From Parcubacteria group bacterium (lineage in GTDB: Bacteria > Patescibacteriota > Minisyncoccia > Moranbacterales > JAKLHP01), in assembly GCA_041657845.1 (NCBI GenBank), contig JBBABD010000014.1, positions 1 to 22,620 on the forward strand: a stretch of 22,620 nt of DNA, in the 5' to 3' direction. This document shows positions 13,903-22,015 of the stretch, piece after piece. Below the pieces are notes generated by a model. It saw only the letters and a program-made list of their open reading frames with translations, searched no databases and was not told the origin of the DNA. The position numbers and the translations under genes are program-made. Each line of letters begins with the position of its first letter. Position 1 is the stretch's first letter.

Positions 13903-16900
13903 TTACCTGCGTTTGTCAAAATTGTTATTTTCGACATCTTTATTGCTTTCACTAAGTCCCATTAATTCAACATCAAGGCATAAACCCTTGAGTTCATTAA
14001 TAAGAACATGGAAAGATGCTGGGATATTCGGACTTTTAATTTTTTCTCCTTTTATGATCGATTCATATGCTTTTGACCTTCCAAGCACATCGTCTGATTT
14101 GATTGTCAGCATTTCCTGCAAAGTATAAGCCGCTCCATATCCTTCCAAGGCCCAGACTTCCATTTCTCCAAACCTCTGTCCTCCAAACTGAGCTTTTCCT
14201 CCGAGAGGTTGCTGCGTAATCAAGGAATAAGGACCAATAGAACGCATATGAATTTTGTCTTCAACCAAATGGTTAAGCTTCATTATATACATCACTCCAA
14301 CAGTGGATTTATTATCGAAATATTCTCCGGTTTTTCCATTAATGAGCTTAATCTTTCCATCTTCGGGAAGTCCGGCCTTAACAAGCTCTTCTTTAATAAT
14401 CTTTTCACTAACACCATCCAAAACCGGAGTAGCCACTTTGTATCCCAATGTCATCGCCGCCCATCCAAGATGAGTTTCCAAAATCTGTCCGATATTCATA
14501 CGGCTTACCACTCCCAATGGATTAAGAATCACATCAACCGGAGTTCCGTCAGGAAGATACGGCATATCTTCTACCGGAGCAATTCTTGAAATAACTCCCT
14601 TGTTTCCATGCCGTCCGGCCAGTTTGTCTCCAACAGAAACTTTTCGAAGCTGAGCTATTGAAACCTGGATTTGTTTGATAACACCGGTTGGAAGCTTGTC
14701 GCCTTGTTCGCGAGAAAGAATTTTAATATCAACTACTTTTCCGTGTTCTCCATGAGGAAGATAGAGAGAAGAATCCTTAACCTCCCTTGATTTTTCTCCA
14801 AAAATTGCTCTGAGCAATCTTTCTTCCGGAGTTAAATCTCCTTCTCCTTTCGGAGTAATTTTTCCGACTAAAATATCGCCTGAAGAAACTTCCGCGCCAA
14901 TATGGATTATTCCCGTTTCATCCAAATTCTTAAGCCTCTCTTCTCCGATATTAGGAATGTCTCTGGTTATAACTTCCGGACCAAGTTTTGTATCGCGAAC
15001 ATCAATTGAAAAATCTTCAAGATGAATTGAGCTATAACAATCTTTCTGGAGCAATCTTTCTGAAAGAATAATGGCATCTTCAAAGTTGTAGCCTTCCCAA
15101 GGAATAAATGTTACTAAAACATTTTGCCCTAGGGCTAATTCTCCATGATCAGTTGCAGCTCCATCAGCCAAAAGTTCTCCCTTCTTAACTATCTGCCCTT
15201 TTTCTACTCTAGGCACTTGGCTCATACTGGTAAAAGCATTGGAGCGGGCGAAATTAAGCAGTCTGTATTCTCTTTTAATATAATCTTTTTTGGCGCCAAC
15301 CGGAGCCTTTTCTTTTACAATAATATGTTTAGCGTCAACTTCAACAACTTCTCCTTCTTCATAAGCCAGCGCGACTTGCCCCGAATCGGAAGCAGCCTTG
15401 TCTTCGATTCCCGTTCCCACAATTGGAGATTGCGGAATAATGCAAGGCACCGCCTGCCTTTGCATATTTGAACCCATAAGGGCGCGGTTCGCATCGTCAT
15501 GTTCCAAAAATGGAATAAGAGAGGTTGCCACGGAAACGCATTGTTTTGGAGAAACATCGATATAATCAACTTTCTCAGATTCAATCATTTCCGGATGGCC
15601 TTTTACTCTTGCTTCCACGAAATCTTCAAGAAAATTGCGCTTCTCGTCAGTCTTAATTCCTGCGTGAGCAATAATGTGCCTGTCTTCTGTCGTGGCATTA
15701 AGATATTCCACTTCAAAATTTATAAAAGGTTTTACTTTTATTTTCTTGCTTTTTTCTTTAATTATTTTATTCGCTAAATCTTCATCAATTTTTTCTCCTT
15801 TCTTTCCTCCGGCGATGCTTTCATTCAGAATTCTTCCGAGTATTGCTTCTTTTTTATTTTCTACTTCTTGAAGAATTTTAAGATAAGGGGTTTCTAAAAA
15901 TCCATACCCATTAATTCTGGAATAGCTTGCCATATGTCCCACCAAGCCGATATTCGGACCCTCTGGAGTTTCTACCGGACAGATTCTTCCATAATGGGAA
16001 GTATGCACATCGCGGACTTCAAATCCGGCTCTTTCTCTGGTCAATCCTCCCGGTCCCATTGCGGAAAATCTTCTCTTATGTTCAAGTTCCGCCAGCGGAT
16101 TAACCTGATCCATAAACTGGGACAGCTGAGAACTGGAAAAAAATTCTTTTATTGCAGCCGCCACCGGACGGGAATTGATGAGTTGTCCCGGAATAACAGT
16201 CAGCAGATCGCAAGTACTCATTCTGTCTTTGATATTTCTATTCATTCTGTTAAATCCGAGCCTCAGTTTGTTTTGAATAAGCTCTCCCACGCCTCTAATT
16301 CTTCTATTTCCAAGATGATCAATATCGTCCTGCTCTGCCATTGGATCGTTATTTAGCTTGATAATTTCTTTCATAATAAGAACCAGGTCTTCCACTCTCA
16401 AAATTCTATTCTCTTCATTGTCGGCGATATCAATATTCAAACGCTGGTTTAGCCTGTATCTGCCTACATTTCCAAAATCATATCTTTCAAAATTAAAAAA
16501 CATCGAATCGATAACCTGTTTGGCATTTTCGGCTGTGGCTAAATCTCCCGGACGGATTCTTTTGTAAACTTCTTTGTATCCTTCGCTCTGATTTTTGGAA
16601 GGATCTTTCTTCAAGGTAGTTTCAATATATTTAATTTCTCCATTATCAACATCAGCAAATCCCTTGAAAATCGCTTCATCGCTTCCGTAGCCAAAAGCCC
16701 GAAGAAGCGCTGTTATCGGAACTTTTCTTTTTCTGTCAATTTTAACTGAAATTAGTCCTTCCAGATCAGTATCAATTTCAAGCCAGGCTCCGCGATTAGG
16801 AATAATTTTGGCTCCAAAAAGTTTCTTTCCTTTTTGATATTCCATAGTAAAAAACACACCAGGGCTTCTGATAAGCTGTCCGACTACCACTCTTTCAACT

Positions 16901-17313
16901 CCATTGATAATAAAAGTTCCCCGGTCAGTCATAATCGGGAAATCTCCCAGGTAAATTTCTTGCTCTTTTACTTCTCCGGTTTTTTTGATAATAAGCTTGG
17001 CTCTGATTCGAAGCGGAGCTTCATAGGAAATATTTTTATTCTTGGCGTTAGTTTCATCGTATTTAGGTTCGTCGAGATAATAATCAGCTAAATTTAATTC
17101 CAGATCTTTTCCGGTAAAATCTTTGATTGGATTTATTTCTGATAGAAGTTCCTTGAGCCCTTTGTCCCAAAACCATTGATAGGAAGTTGTTTGAGCTTCA
17201 ATGAGATTCGGCATTGAAACGACCAGGTTTTTCTTGAAAAACTTTCTCTTGGAGAGAGAAGATGAAGGACTAAAATTATCTCTCACCGTGAGAGTTTTGG
17301 GACTTTTAAGCAT
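13903..17313 (-). CDS. rpoB: DNA-directed RNA polymerase subunit beta
   Basis: Second large subunit of RNA polymerase, 1136 residues from ATG at 17311-17313. That start is preferred over the in-frame ATG at 17328 because AGGAG, lying just inside the longer version, is correctly placed as its Shine-Dalgarno sequence. Motifs include PIMTDRGTFIINGVERVVVG, the fork/rifampicin region SSSQLSQFMDQVNPLAELEH at about 393-412 followed by KRRFSAMGPGGL, then RICPVETPEGPNIGLV, GDKLAGRHGNKGVIS and the C-terminal GGKAQFGGQRFGEMEVWALE. Residues equivalent to E. coli D516, H526, R529 and S531 are conserved, while N518, S522 and L533 read V, A and M. The gene has its own promoter; rplJ/rplL are not upstream as in many bacteria. 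Confidence 0.98.
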   Translation of the reverse strand: MLKSPKTLTVRDNFSPSSSLSKRKFFKKNLVVSMPNLIEAQTTSYQWFWDKGLKELLSEINPIKDFTGKDLELNLADYYLDEPKYDETNAKNKNISYEAPLRIRAKLIIKKTGEVKEQEIYLGDFPIMTDRGTFIINGVERVVVGQLIRSPGVFFTMEYQKGKKLFGAKIIPNRGAWLEIDTDLEGLISVKIDRKRKVPITALLRAFGYGSDEAIFKGFADVDNGEIKYIETTLKKDPSKNQSEGYKEVYKRIRPGDLATAENAKQVIDSMFFNFERYDFGNVGRYRLNQRLNIDIADNEENRILRVEDLVLIMKEIIKLNNDPMAEQDDIDHLGNRRIRGVGELIQNKLRLGFNRMNRNIKDRMSTCDLLTVIPGQLINSRPVAAAIKEFFSSSQLSQFMDQVNPLAELEHKRRFSAMGPGGLTRERAGFEVRDVHTSHYGRICPVETPEGPNIGLVGHMASYSRINGYGFLETPYLKILQEVENKKEAILGRILNESIAGGKKGEKIDEDLANKIIKEKSKKIKVKPFINFEVEYLNATTEDRHIIAHAGIKTDEKRNFLEDFVEARVKGHPEMIESEKVDYIDVSPKQCVSVATSLIPFLEHDDANRALMGSNMQRQAVPCIIPQSPIVGTGIEDKAASDSGQVALAYEEGEVVEVDAKHIIVKEKAPVGAKKDYIKREYRLLNFARSNAFTSMSQVPRVEKGQIVKKGELLADGAATDHGELALGQNVLVTFIPWEGYNFEDAIILSERLLQKDCYSSIHLEDFSIDVRDTKLGPEVITRDIPNIGEERLKNLDETGIIHIGAEVSSGDILVGKITPKGEGDLTPEERLLRAIFGEKSREVKDSSLYLPHGEHGKVVDIKILSREQGDKLPTGVIKQIQVSIAQLRKVSVGDKLAGRHGNKGVISRIAPVEDMPYLPDGTPVDVILNPLGVVSRMNIGQILETHLGWAAMTLGYKVATPVLDGVSEKIIKEELVKAGLPEDGKIKLINGKTGEYFDNKSTVGVMYIMKLNHLVEDKIHMRSIGPYSLITQQPLGGKAQFGGQRFGEMEVWALEGYGAAYTLQEMLTIKSDDVLGRSKAYESIIKGEKIKSPNIPASFHVLINELKGLCLDVELMGLSESNKDVENNNFDKRR

Positions 17314-17478
17314 AAAAACACTCCTCATTTATAATTTCCTTTTTTCGCTGATTTTCTTGGAAAACTGGAAATTCTAAATTGAGGTTATTAGAAAATGTAT
17401 TTAATTAATAGAAAAATGGATCATTTGATGCCCCCTGCCCATCTCGCTTTCGCGAAAGGACTTGACAAGTATCTCTAT

Positions 17479-17506
17479 ATTATACACGGATGCTAAAAAA
17501 TTACAA
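17479..17506 (-). promoter_or_regulatory. Promoter of rpoBC
   Basis: On the minus strand, TTGTAA (17501-17506) and a perfect TATAAT (17479-17484) are 16 bp apart. The predicted start near 17472 gives an rpoB leader of about 155-160 nt. A near-DnaA-box, TTATACACG on the plus strand (17480-17488), overlaps the -10 element. Confidence 0.75.
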
Positions 17507-17566
17507 GAAGTAATTTCTTTTTTACTTCAAAAGTTTAGCACTAGAGCAAAAACCTGTCAACCCCTC

Positions 17567-17575
17567 TTATCCACA
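17567..17575 (+). promoter_or_regulatory. Consensus DnaA-box sequence
   Basis: TTATCCACA matches the DnaA-box consensus exactly and lies about 60 bp upstream of the rpoB -35 element, abutting the HU terminator. A one-mismatch copy (TTATACACG) lies at 17480-17488. One exact 9-mer can occur by chance in a window of this size, so binding is only a possibility. Confidence 0.3.
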
Positions 17576-17604
17576 ACAAAATCCCGACTAAACGGGATTT
17601 TGTT
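17575..17604 (-). terminator. Rho-independent terminator after the HU gene
   Basis: On the minus strand, AACAAAATCCCG pairs with CGGGATTTTGTT across a 6-nt loop: a 12-bp stem with a CCCG core and a T-rich 3' arm. It lies about 70 bp after the HU stop codon and separates the rny-HU unit from the rpoB promoter. Confidence 0.8.
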
Positions 17605-17674
17605 CCTATCTTTTGTTTTTGCTTTGTCCTGCCGAATCCGCCAGCTGGAGGAGAAAACGAAAATATCTAATATT

Positions 17675-17959
17675 CTATCTAATCGCTTCCTTCAAAGCTT
17701 TCCCTGCAGTAAATTTCGGAAGAGTCATCGCTGGAATTTGGATTTTTGCTTTTGTTTGAGGATTAATTCCTTCTCTGGTTGCCCGTTTCGAGACTCTAAA
17801 TGCTCCAAAACCGGTAAGCGTCACTTTATTCCCCTGCCTCAATTGCTCAGTAATGGAATCTACCATTGTATCAATTACTATCTCCACGTCTTTTTTGGAA
17901 AGATCTGTTTTGGTCGATATCGCATCCACCAAGGCATCCTTATTAACATTGTTTGCCAT
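17675..17959 (-). CDS. HU-family nucleoid DNA-binding protein
   Basis: The 94-aa length is typical for HU. The N-terminal helices (MANNVNKDALVDAISTKTDL, then SKKDVEIVIDTMVDSITEQL) lead into the signature VTLTGFGAFRVSKRATREGI with the following NPQTKAKIQIPA arm, which contains the Pro that intercalates into the minor groove, and end in PKFTAGKALKEAI. HU dimers bend and compact DNA. ATG at 17957-17959 is preceded by AAAGGAGGTG, the strongest ribosome binding site in the window, as expected for an abundant protein. It starts 46 bp after the rny stop codon in the same direction with no obvious promoter between, so co-transcription with rny is likely. It has its own terminator downstream. Confidence 0.96.
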   Translation of the reverse strand: MANNVNKDALVDAISTKTDLSKKDVEIVIDTMVDSITEQLRQGNKVTLTGFGAFRVSKRATREGINPQTKAKIQIPAMTLPKFTAGKALKEAIR

Positions 17960-18005
17960 ATTAACACCTCCTTTTCTAGTTTTTAAAGCTAATAAAATAA
18001 TTCAA

Positions 18006-19538
18006 CTAACGCGCAAACTCAATCGATCTGGTTTCGCGAAGAACATTGACTTTTATTTCTCCGGGATATTTGAGCTCTTGTTCGATCTTGTCGGCAATTT
18101 GTCTTGCTAGTTTCATTGAACCCAAATCATCCAGCTTATCAGGCTTCACGAAAACTCTGATTTCCCTGCCTGCTTGAATCGCATATGTTTTTTCAACTTC
18201 CGGAAATGAATTAGCAACCGCTTCCAATTCTTCCAGTCTCTTGAGATAATTTTCCAAAGTATCTTTTCTGGCTCCGGGACGGCTAGCGGAGATTGCATCC
18301 GCCGCTGCCACGATATACGCTTCCTGGCTGGCAAATGGATAATCTTCATGATGAGATTTTACGGCATCAATAACTTCTTTTGAAATTTTGAATTTCTCTA
18401 ATATTTTGACGCCGATTTCAATATGAGTTCCCTGGACTTCATGATCGATAGCTTTTCCGATATCATGGAGAAGTCCGGCTTTTTTGGCTATTGCCACATC
18501 CGCTCCTAATTCTGCCGCTAACGCTCCTGAAAGATGAGCCACTTCTAACGAATGAATAAGAACATTTTGTCCATAGCTCGTTCTGTATCTTAACCTTCCT
18601 AAAATATAAATTAATCTTGGTTCCAGTCCCACAATTCCCGTGTCATAAGCTGCCGTTTCTCCGGCTTCTTTAATTTTATTGTCAATTTCTTTCTTGGCAA
18701 ATTCCACCGCTTCCTCGATTTTAGTAGGATGAATTCTGCCGTCTTCCATCAATTTTTGAAGTGCAATTCTCGCAGTTTCTCTTCGAATTGGATCAAACCC
18801 AGAAATAACTACCGCTTCAGGAGTATCATCTACAATTATTTCCACTCCGGTAAGCTTTTCTAGAGTTTTTATGTTTCTTCCTTCCCTGCCGATAATTCTT
18901 CCTTTTATTTCATCAGACGGCAAAGATATTGTAGTCGTTGAAATTTCAGCAGCATGGGAACCGGCATATTTTTGAATAGCCTGGGTCATTATTGATTTCG
19001 CCTTTTTTTCCAGCTCTTCCTTGCCCTCTTTTTCTATTTTAGCTATTCTTTCTGAAATGAGGCCCCTGTTTTCTTCTTCGGTGAGTTGCAACAACACCTG
19101 CTTTGCTTGCTCCTTGGATAACCCCGCTATTTTTTCCAGTCTTTCTAATTCTTTTTTTCTTGATTCTTCGACTTCTTTACGTATCGCTCTAACTTCCTCA
19201 GCTTTCCGTTCAAGAAGTTTTTTCCCTCTTTCAAGTTCATCCAGCCTCTGATCGACAGTTTCTTCCCTTTTCTCTAATCGTTGTTCGAGCCGCATTATTT
19301 GATTTTCCCTGTCTCTCTCTTTTTTTTTGGCTTCTTCTAAAATTTCAAGCGCTTTATTTTTGGCTTCTAACGTTGTTTCTTGAGCCTTTTTTTCGGCTTC
19401 TTCTAGCATTTTCTCTACTTTTCCTTCAGCAGTAGAAAGTTGTTTTTTAGCAATTGTTTGCCTTGCGATATAGCCCAAAACGCATCCGACTGAAAGCATC
19501 AAAAAACCGACAATTAGAATCGTCAAGCTTATTTCCAT
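18006..19538 (-). CDS. rny: Ribonuclease Y
   Basis: RNase Y is a membrane-anchored endoribonuclease that initiates mRNA decay in many bacteria lacking RNase E. The 510-aa product has the full architecture: an N-terminal membrane helix (about 4-24, SLTILIVGFLMLSVGCVLGY), a long charged coiled coil (about 35-180), a KH domain with GRIIGREGRN at 213-222, an HD domain with LLHDIGKAIDHE at 356-367 (metal ligands H358 and D359) and SHHEDYPF further on, and the family C-terminus (PGEIKVNVLRETRSIEFA). Length matches the usual ~510-520 residues. ATG at 19536-19538 is the start; an AGGT about 17 nt upstream is too far for a good Shine-Dalgarno sequence. It has its own promoter, divergent from gpmI, with a leader of about 130 nt. 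Confidence 0.97.
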   Translation of the reverse strand: MEISLTILIVGFLMLSVGCVLGYIARQTIAKKQLSTAEGKVEKMLEEAEKKAQETTLEAKNKALEILEEAKKKERDRENQIMRLEQRLEKREETVDQRLDELERGKKLLERKAEEVRAIRKEVEESRKKELERLEKIAGLSKEQAKQVLLQLTEEENRGLISERIAKIEKEGKEELEKKAKSIMTQAIQKYAGSHAAEISTTTISLPSDEIKGRIIGREGRNIKTLEKLTGVEIIVDDTPEAVVISGFDPIRRETARIALQKLMEDGRIHPTKIEEAVEFAKKEIDNKIKEAGETAAYDTGIVGLEPRLIYILGRLRYRTSYGQNVLIHSLEVAHLSGALAAELGADVAIAKKAGLLHDIGKAIDHEVQGTHIEIGVKILEKFKISKEVIDAVKSHHEDYPFASQEAYIVAAADAISASRPGARKDTLENYLKRLEELEAVANSFPEVEKTYAIQAGREIRVFVKPDKLDDLGSMKLARQIADKIEQELKYPGEIKVNVLRETRSIEFAR

Positions 19539-19672
19539 ATAAATTTCTTTTACCTAATTGATAAGTCATAAAAAGTGTATTTTCATTAGTTATTTTGTTG
19601 ATTTTTTCATTCTAATTTAAGCAAAATTAACTGACTTACCTATCAAATTAACTTAATTGTTATTTCAAGAGA

Positions 19673-19701
19673 ATGATATTACATAATATCTCTTTTGTCA
19701 A
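19673..19701 (-). promoter_or_regulatory. Promoter of rny
   Basis: On the minus strand, TTGACA (19696-19701) and TATCAT (19673-19678) are 17 bp apart. The -35 box overlaps that of the divergent gpmI promoter by five bases, and the -10 box overlaps a 16-bp palindrome. Confidence 0.7.
19675..19690. promoter_or_regulatory. Perfect 16-bp palindrome, candidate operator
   Basis: GATATTACATAATATC is two 7-bp arms around CA. It spans the -10 edge and spacer of the rny promoter, a position where a dimeric repressor would block rny. No regulator is identified; in A+T-rich DNA such palindromes can also arise by chance. Confidence 0.4.
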
Positions 19702-19714
19702 AAGGTATGACAAA
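19694..19714. promoter_or_regulatory. Inverted repeat TTTGTCA-N7-TGACAAA in the shared -35 region
   Basis: Two exact 7-bp arms (19694-19700 and 19708-19714) flank 7 bp. The left arm contains the overlapping -35 boxes of rny and gpmI; the right arm lies in the gpmI spacer. A protein bound here could control both directions, or the symmetry may simply reflect -35-like sequences in each orientation. Confidence 0.4.
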
Positions 19715-19723
19715 TGGTAAACT
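19695..19723 (+). promoter_or_regulatory. Promoter of gpmI with extended -10
   Basis: TTGTCA (19695-19700), a 17-bp spacer and TAAACT (19718-19723) preceded by TGG form an extended -10 promoter. The predicted start near 19730 gives a leader of about 34 nt. The only GGAG (about 19734) is some 25 nt from the start codon, too far for normal Shine-Dalgarno pairing. Confidence 0.65.
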
Positions 19724-19763
19724 AGAAAAAGAAGGAGCATTTTAAATTCATAGTTCTAAAATT

Positions 19764-21332
19764 ATGTATAAACCGACAGTTTTAGTCATTCTTGATGGTT
19801 GGGGAATTAGTAATAATACTCAGGGGAATATTCTTAAAACAACACTCCTCCCTACTTTCGAAAAATTAAACAATTTTTATCCTATGACGACACTCCAGGC
19901 GTCTGGAATTTCAGTCGGTCTTCCTTGGGGAGAATGCGGAAATAGCGAAGTTGGACATATTACATTGGGAGCAGGGAAAATAATCTATCAAAACCTTCCT
20001 AGGATTTCTTTGTCCATTCAGGATGGGAGCTTCTTTAAAAATGAAGTCCTTATTGATATATTCAAAAAAACTCTTGCAAACAAAGGGGACCTTCATCTTA
20101 TGGGGCTCACAGGAACCGGATCTGTCCACTCGTATATGGATCATCTCTTTGCTCTTCTGGAGATGTCTAAAGAGCAAGGCCTCAAAAATGTTTTCATTCA
20201 TGCTTTTACTGACGGAAGAGATTCTGCTCCTACCTCTGGAATAAAAACTATCCAAGCAATCGAAGAAAAAACAACGGCAATCGGGGTAGGAAGAATCGCG
20301 ACAGTATGCGGAAGAAATTGGTCTATGGACAGAAATAATAATTGGGATCGGGTTGAAAAAGCATACTCCATGCTTACTGAAGGCAAAGGAGAACAAATCC
20401 AAAACCCCATAAAATATCTTCAGGATTCGTATGTGAAGGGAATTACTGATGAATACATAGAACCGGGGGTTGTTAATGAAAATGAAAAACCGGTCGCTTT
20501 AATCAAAGACAATGATTCCGTTATATTTTTTAACTTTAGAGAGGACAGGGCCAGAGAACTAACCGCTGCTTTTGTGGTTCCGAGTTTTGATAAATTTCCC
20601 AGAAAAAAACGGCTTAAAATTGAATTCGTTACTATGATCGAATACGAGAAAGATCTTCCTGCAGAGATCGTTTTCCCTAAAGAAAAACTAACGAATGGAC
20701 TTGGAGAAATTTTAAGCAAGGACAAAAAGAAACAACTTCGTATTTCAGAAACAGAAAAATACGCCCATGTAACTTATTTTTTCAATGGCGGGAAAGAAGA
20801 CTCCTGGCCGGATGAAGACCGGATACTTATTCCGTCTCCTTCGGTTTCAAAATTCGATGAATCTCCGGAAATGAGCGCTCCAAAAATCACTGAGAAAATA
20901 TTAGAGTCCGTGGAAGAGAAAAAATACGATTTCATTTTAGTCAATTATGCTAATGCGGATATGGTAGGGCATACGGGAAATGAAAAAGCCTGCGTTGAAG
21001 CGGTAAAATCGCTCGATAAATCCTTATCGCTTATCATTCCTGCGATATTGAAAGTCGGAGGATGCCTTCTCATCACAGCTGATCATGGAAACATTGAGGA
21101 GCTTAAAAATCCCAGTACCGGGCAAATAGACACCGAGCATTCAACCAATCCGGTTCCTGCCTGGTATATAACTCCGGAAAATCACAGAAACAAAACTCCC
21201 GAAGAAATGAAACAGGATGAAAGTGAAATCGGAGGACTCCTCAGCGATATTGCTCCCACGGTTTTGGATATTATGGGCGTCCAAAAACCGCCCGAAATGA
21301 GCGGGGAAAGTTTGCTACCGGTGTTGAAATAG
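19764..21332 (+). CDS. gpmI: 2,3-bisphosphoglycerate-independent phosphoglycerate mutase
   Basis: Interconverts 3- and 2-phosphoglycerate in glycolysis using two metal ions (usually Mn) and a phosphoserine intermediate. The 522-aa length is normal (~510-550). Motifs include the metal-binding VLVILDGWGISNN near residue 10, the catalytic-serine loop GECGNSEVGHITLGAGK with Ser61 (most homologues have GQMGNSEVGH, so E-C replaces Q-M), TGTGSVHSYMDHLFALLE, IHAFTDGRDSAPTSG, VNYANADMVGHTGNEKACVE, LITADHGNIEE and HSTNPVPAWYI. It is the only plus-strand protein gene that can be supported in the window. ATG at 19764-19766 is used; an in-frame TAA at 19743-19745 rules out a much longer start. Its last ~50 bp include a 23-bp sequence repeated at 22471-22493. 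A terminator follows. Confidence 0.97.
   Translation: MYKPTVLVILDGWGISNNTQGNILKTTLLPTFEKLNNFYPMTTLQASGISVGLPWGECGNSEVGHITLGAGKIIYQNLPRISLSIQDGSFFKNEVLIDIFKKTLANKGDLHLMGLTGTGSVHSYMDHLFALLEMSKEQGLKNVFIHAFTDGRDSAPTSGIKTIQAIEEKTTAIGVGRIATVCGRNWSMDRNNNWDRVEKAYSMLTEGKGEQIQNPIKYLQDSYVKGITDEYIEPGVVNENEKPVALIKDNDSVIFFNFREDRARELTAAFVVPSFDKFPRKKRLKIEFVTMIEYEKDLPAEIVFPKEKLTNGLGEILSKDKKKQLRISETEKYAHVTYFFNGGKEDSWPDEDRILIPSPSVSKFDESPEMSAPKITEKILESVEEKKYDFILVNYANADMVGHTGNEKACVEAVKSLDKSLSLIIPAILKVGGCLLITADHGNIEELKNPSTGQIDTEHSTNPVPAWYITPENHRNKTPEEMKQDESEIGGLLSDIAPTVLDIMGVQKPPEMSGESLLPVLK
21283..21305 (+). repeat. 23-bp direct repeat, copy 1 (inside the 3' end of gpmI)
   Basis: This stretch begins AAAAACCGCCCG and ends AAATGAGCGGG, and is identical over all 23 positions to 22471-22493 in the same orientation. 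It encodes part of the gpmI C-terminus (KPPEMSG), which resembles the normal family ending, so this copy is the likely original. Confidence 0.9.
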
Positions 21333-21360
21333 GTTGTAGTTTCATTATCCTTTAGTATTT

Positions 21361-21396
21361 AAAAAATCATTCCAATTAATCGGAATGATTTTTTTA
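21361..21396. terminator. Bidirectional terminator between gpmI and immA
   Basis: AAAAAATCATTCC (21361-21373) pairs with GGAATGATTTTTTT (21382-21395) across an 8-nt loop. T runs on both sides let it end gpmI on the plus strand and the converging immA transcript on the minus strand (immA stop codon at 21404). Confidence 0.85.
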
Positions 21397-21403
21397 TACG
21401 CAA

Positions 21404-22015
21404 CTATTTCTTAAAATTATTCAGATCATTTAGCGCTATCTCGACCGCATTAGAAGAAACCATAAACTGCGGAGACATGTAGCCGGACAGATAAGAATTT
21501 AATGTTTTTTCGTCAATATCCTTCACTTCATATTTTTTGCTGACTTCTTTTATTATAATTTCTCTGGCTTTAGATAGTTCTTCTCTGGGAAGCAAAAAAT
21601 AATTTCCGAATTTGTTAGCCTGCGTTTCCAGATTGGAGTATTCTTTCGTGTCAATTTCGTTTATAAAATTAAAGACGTCGGATAAGCTTGCAATATTCAG
21701 GTCATCATAAAAGTTTTTATGCAAAACATAGTGTCCCAGTTCATGCGCAAGAGAAAACCTGAACCTGTTAGTATCATTCTCATAATTCTTCAAATCAACA
21801 TAAATCGAAGTAAAATCAGAAGTTATCTGAGCATCGACTCCGCACTGCGACATCAAATTTGGTATTGGAATTATTTTTATCTTCAATTTTATTTCTACGA
21901 TTTCCTCTATTTCAACCGGAATTTTGTTTCCCCAAAATTTTAATCTAAAACCATCCGCTTTGCTCTTAATCAGAGAATTCCCCACAAAAGGAACATTTGT
22001 GTTTTTATATTTCAT
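21404..22015 (-). CDS. ImmA/IrrE-family zinc metallopeptidase (COG2856/DUF955 type)
   Basis: The 203-aa product carries the zinc-binding motif FSLAHELGHYVLH with H91, E92 and H95, and the downstream ETQANKFGNYFLLPRE, which supplies the third ligand and the ExxAxxF...LLP signature of the family. It is preceded by QITSDFTSIYVDL, a typical beta strand before the motif. Known members (ImmA of ICEBs1, IrrE of Deinococcus) cleave or inactivate a partner XRE-type repressor. The XRE gene lies immediately upstream: its TAG stop abuts this ATG with no spacing (TAGATG), so the two are translationally coupled. There is no signal peptide, so it acts in the cytoplasm. The N-terminal ~50 residues are not recognised and may sense the inducing signal. 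A toxin-antitoxin role has been suggested for such pairs and cannot be excluded. Confidence 0.88.
   Translation of the reverse strand: MKYKNTNVPFVGNSLIKSKADGFRLKFWGNKIPVEIEEIVEIKLKIKIIPIPNLMSQCGVDAQITSDFTSIYVDLKNYENDTNRFRFSLAHELGHYVLHKNFYDDLNIASLSDVFNFINEIDTKEYSNLETQANKFGNYFLLPREELSKAREIIIKEVSKKYEVKDIDEKTLNSYLSGYMSPQFMVSSNAVEIALNDLNNFKK

Larger units (their letters stand above)
17314..17674. other. 361-bp intergenic region: rpoB leader, promoter, DnaA-like boxes and HU terminator
   Basis: No gene is seen here. Read on the minus strand from the HU side it contains a short spacer with a G+C-rich patch (about 17628-17654, with the palindrome CCAGCTGG), the HU terminator (17575-17604), a TTATCCACA box, the rpoB promoter (17479-17506) and an untranslated leader of about 150 nt. 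The leader carries a hairpin, TTTCGC-GAAA-GCGAGA on the minus strand (17442-17457), with a GNRA-type loop, then a purine-rich run around GGGCAGGGGGC. It ends in AGGAG before the rpoB start. No riboswitch class is recognised. Confidence 0.6.

Noticed and set aside
17314..17328. Upstream ATG start adding five residues to RpoB
   Set aside because: The AGGAG it would translate through is the Shine-Dalgarno sequence for the ATG at 17313.
17462..17489. TTGACA on the plus strand followed by TATA-like sequence upstream of HU
   Set aside because: No -10 hexamer lies at 16-18 bp (candidates are at 8, 10 and 13 bp), and no plus-strand gene follows.
17462..17986. 174-codon plus-strand frame across the HU gene and rpoB promoter
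   Set aside because: It runs antisense to HU and through its terminator; composition is that of a shadow frame.
19911..20402. 163-codon minus-strand frame inside gpmI
   Set aside because: Shadow of the conserved gpmI coding sequence; no promoter or family similarity.
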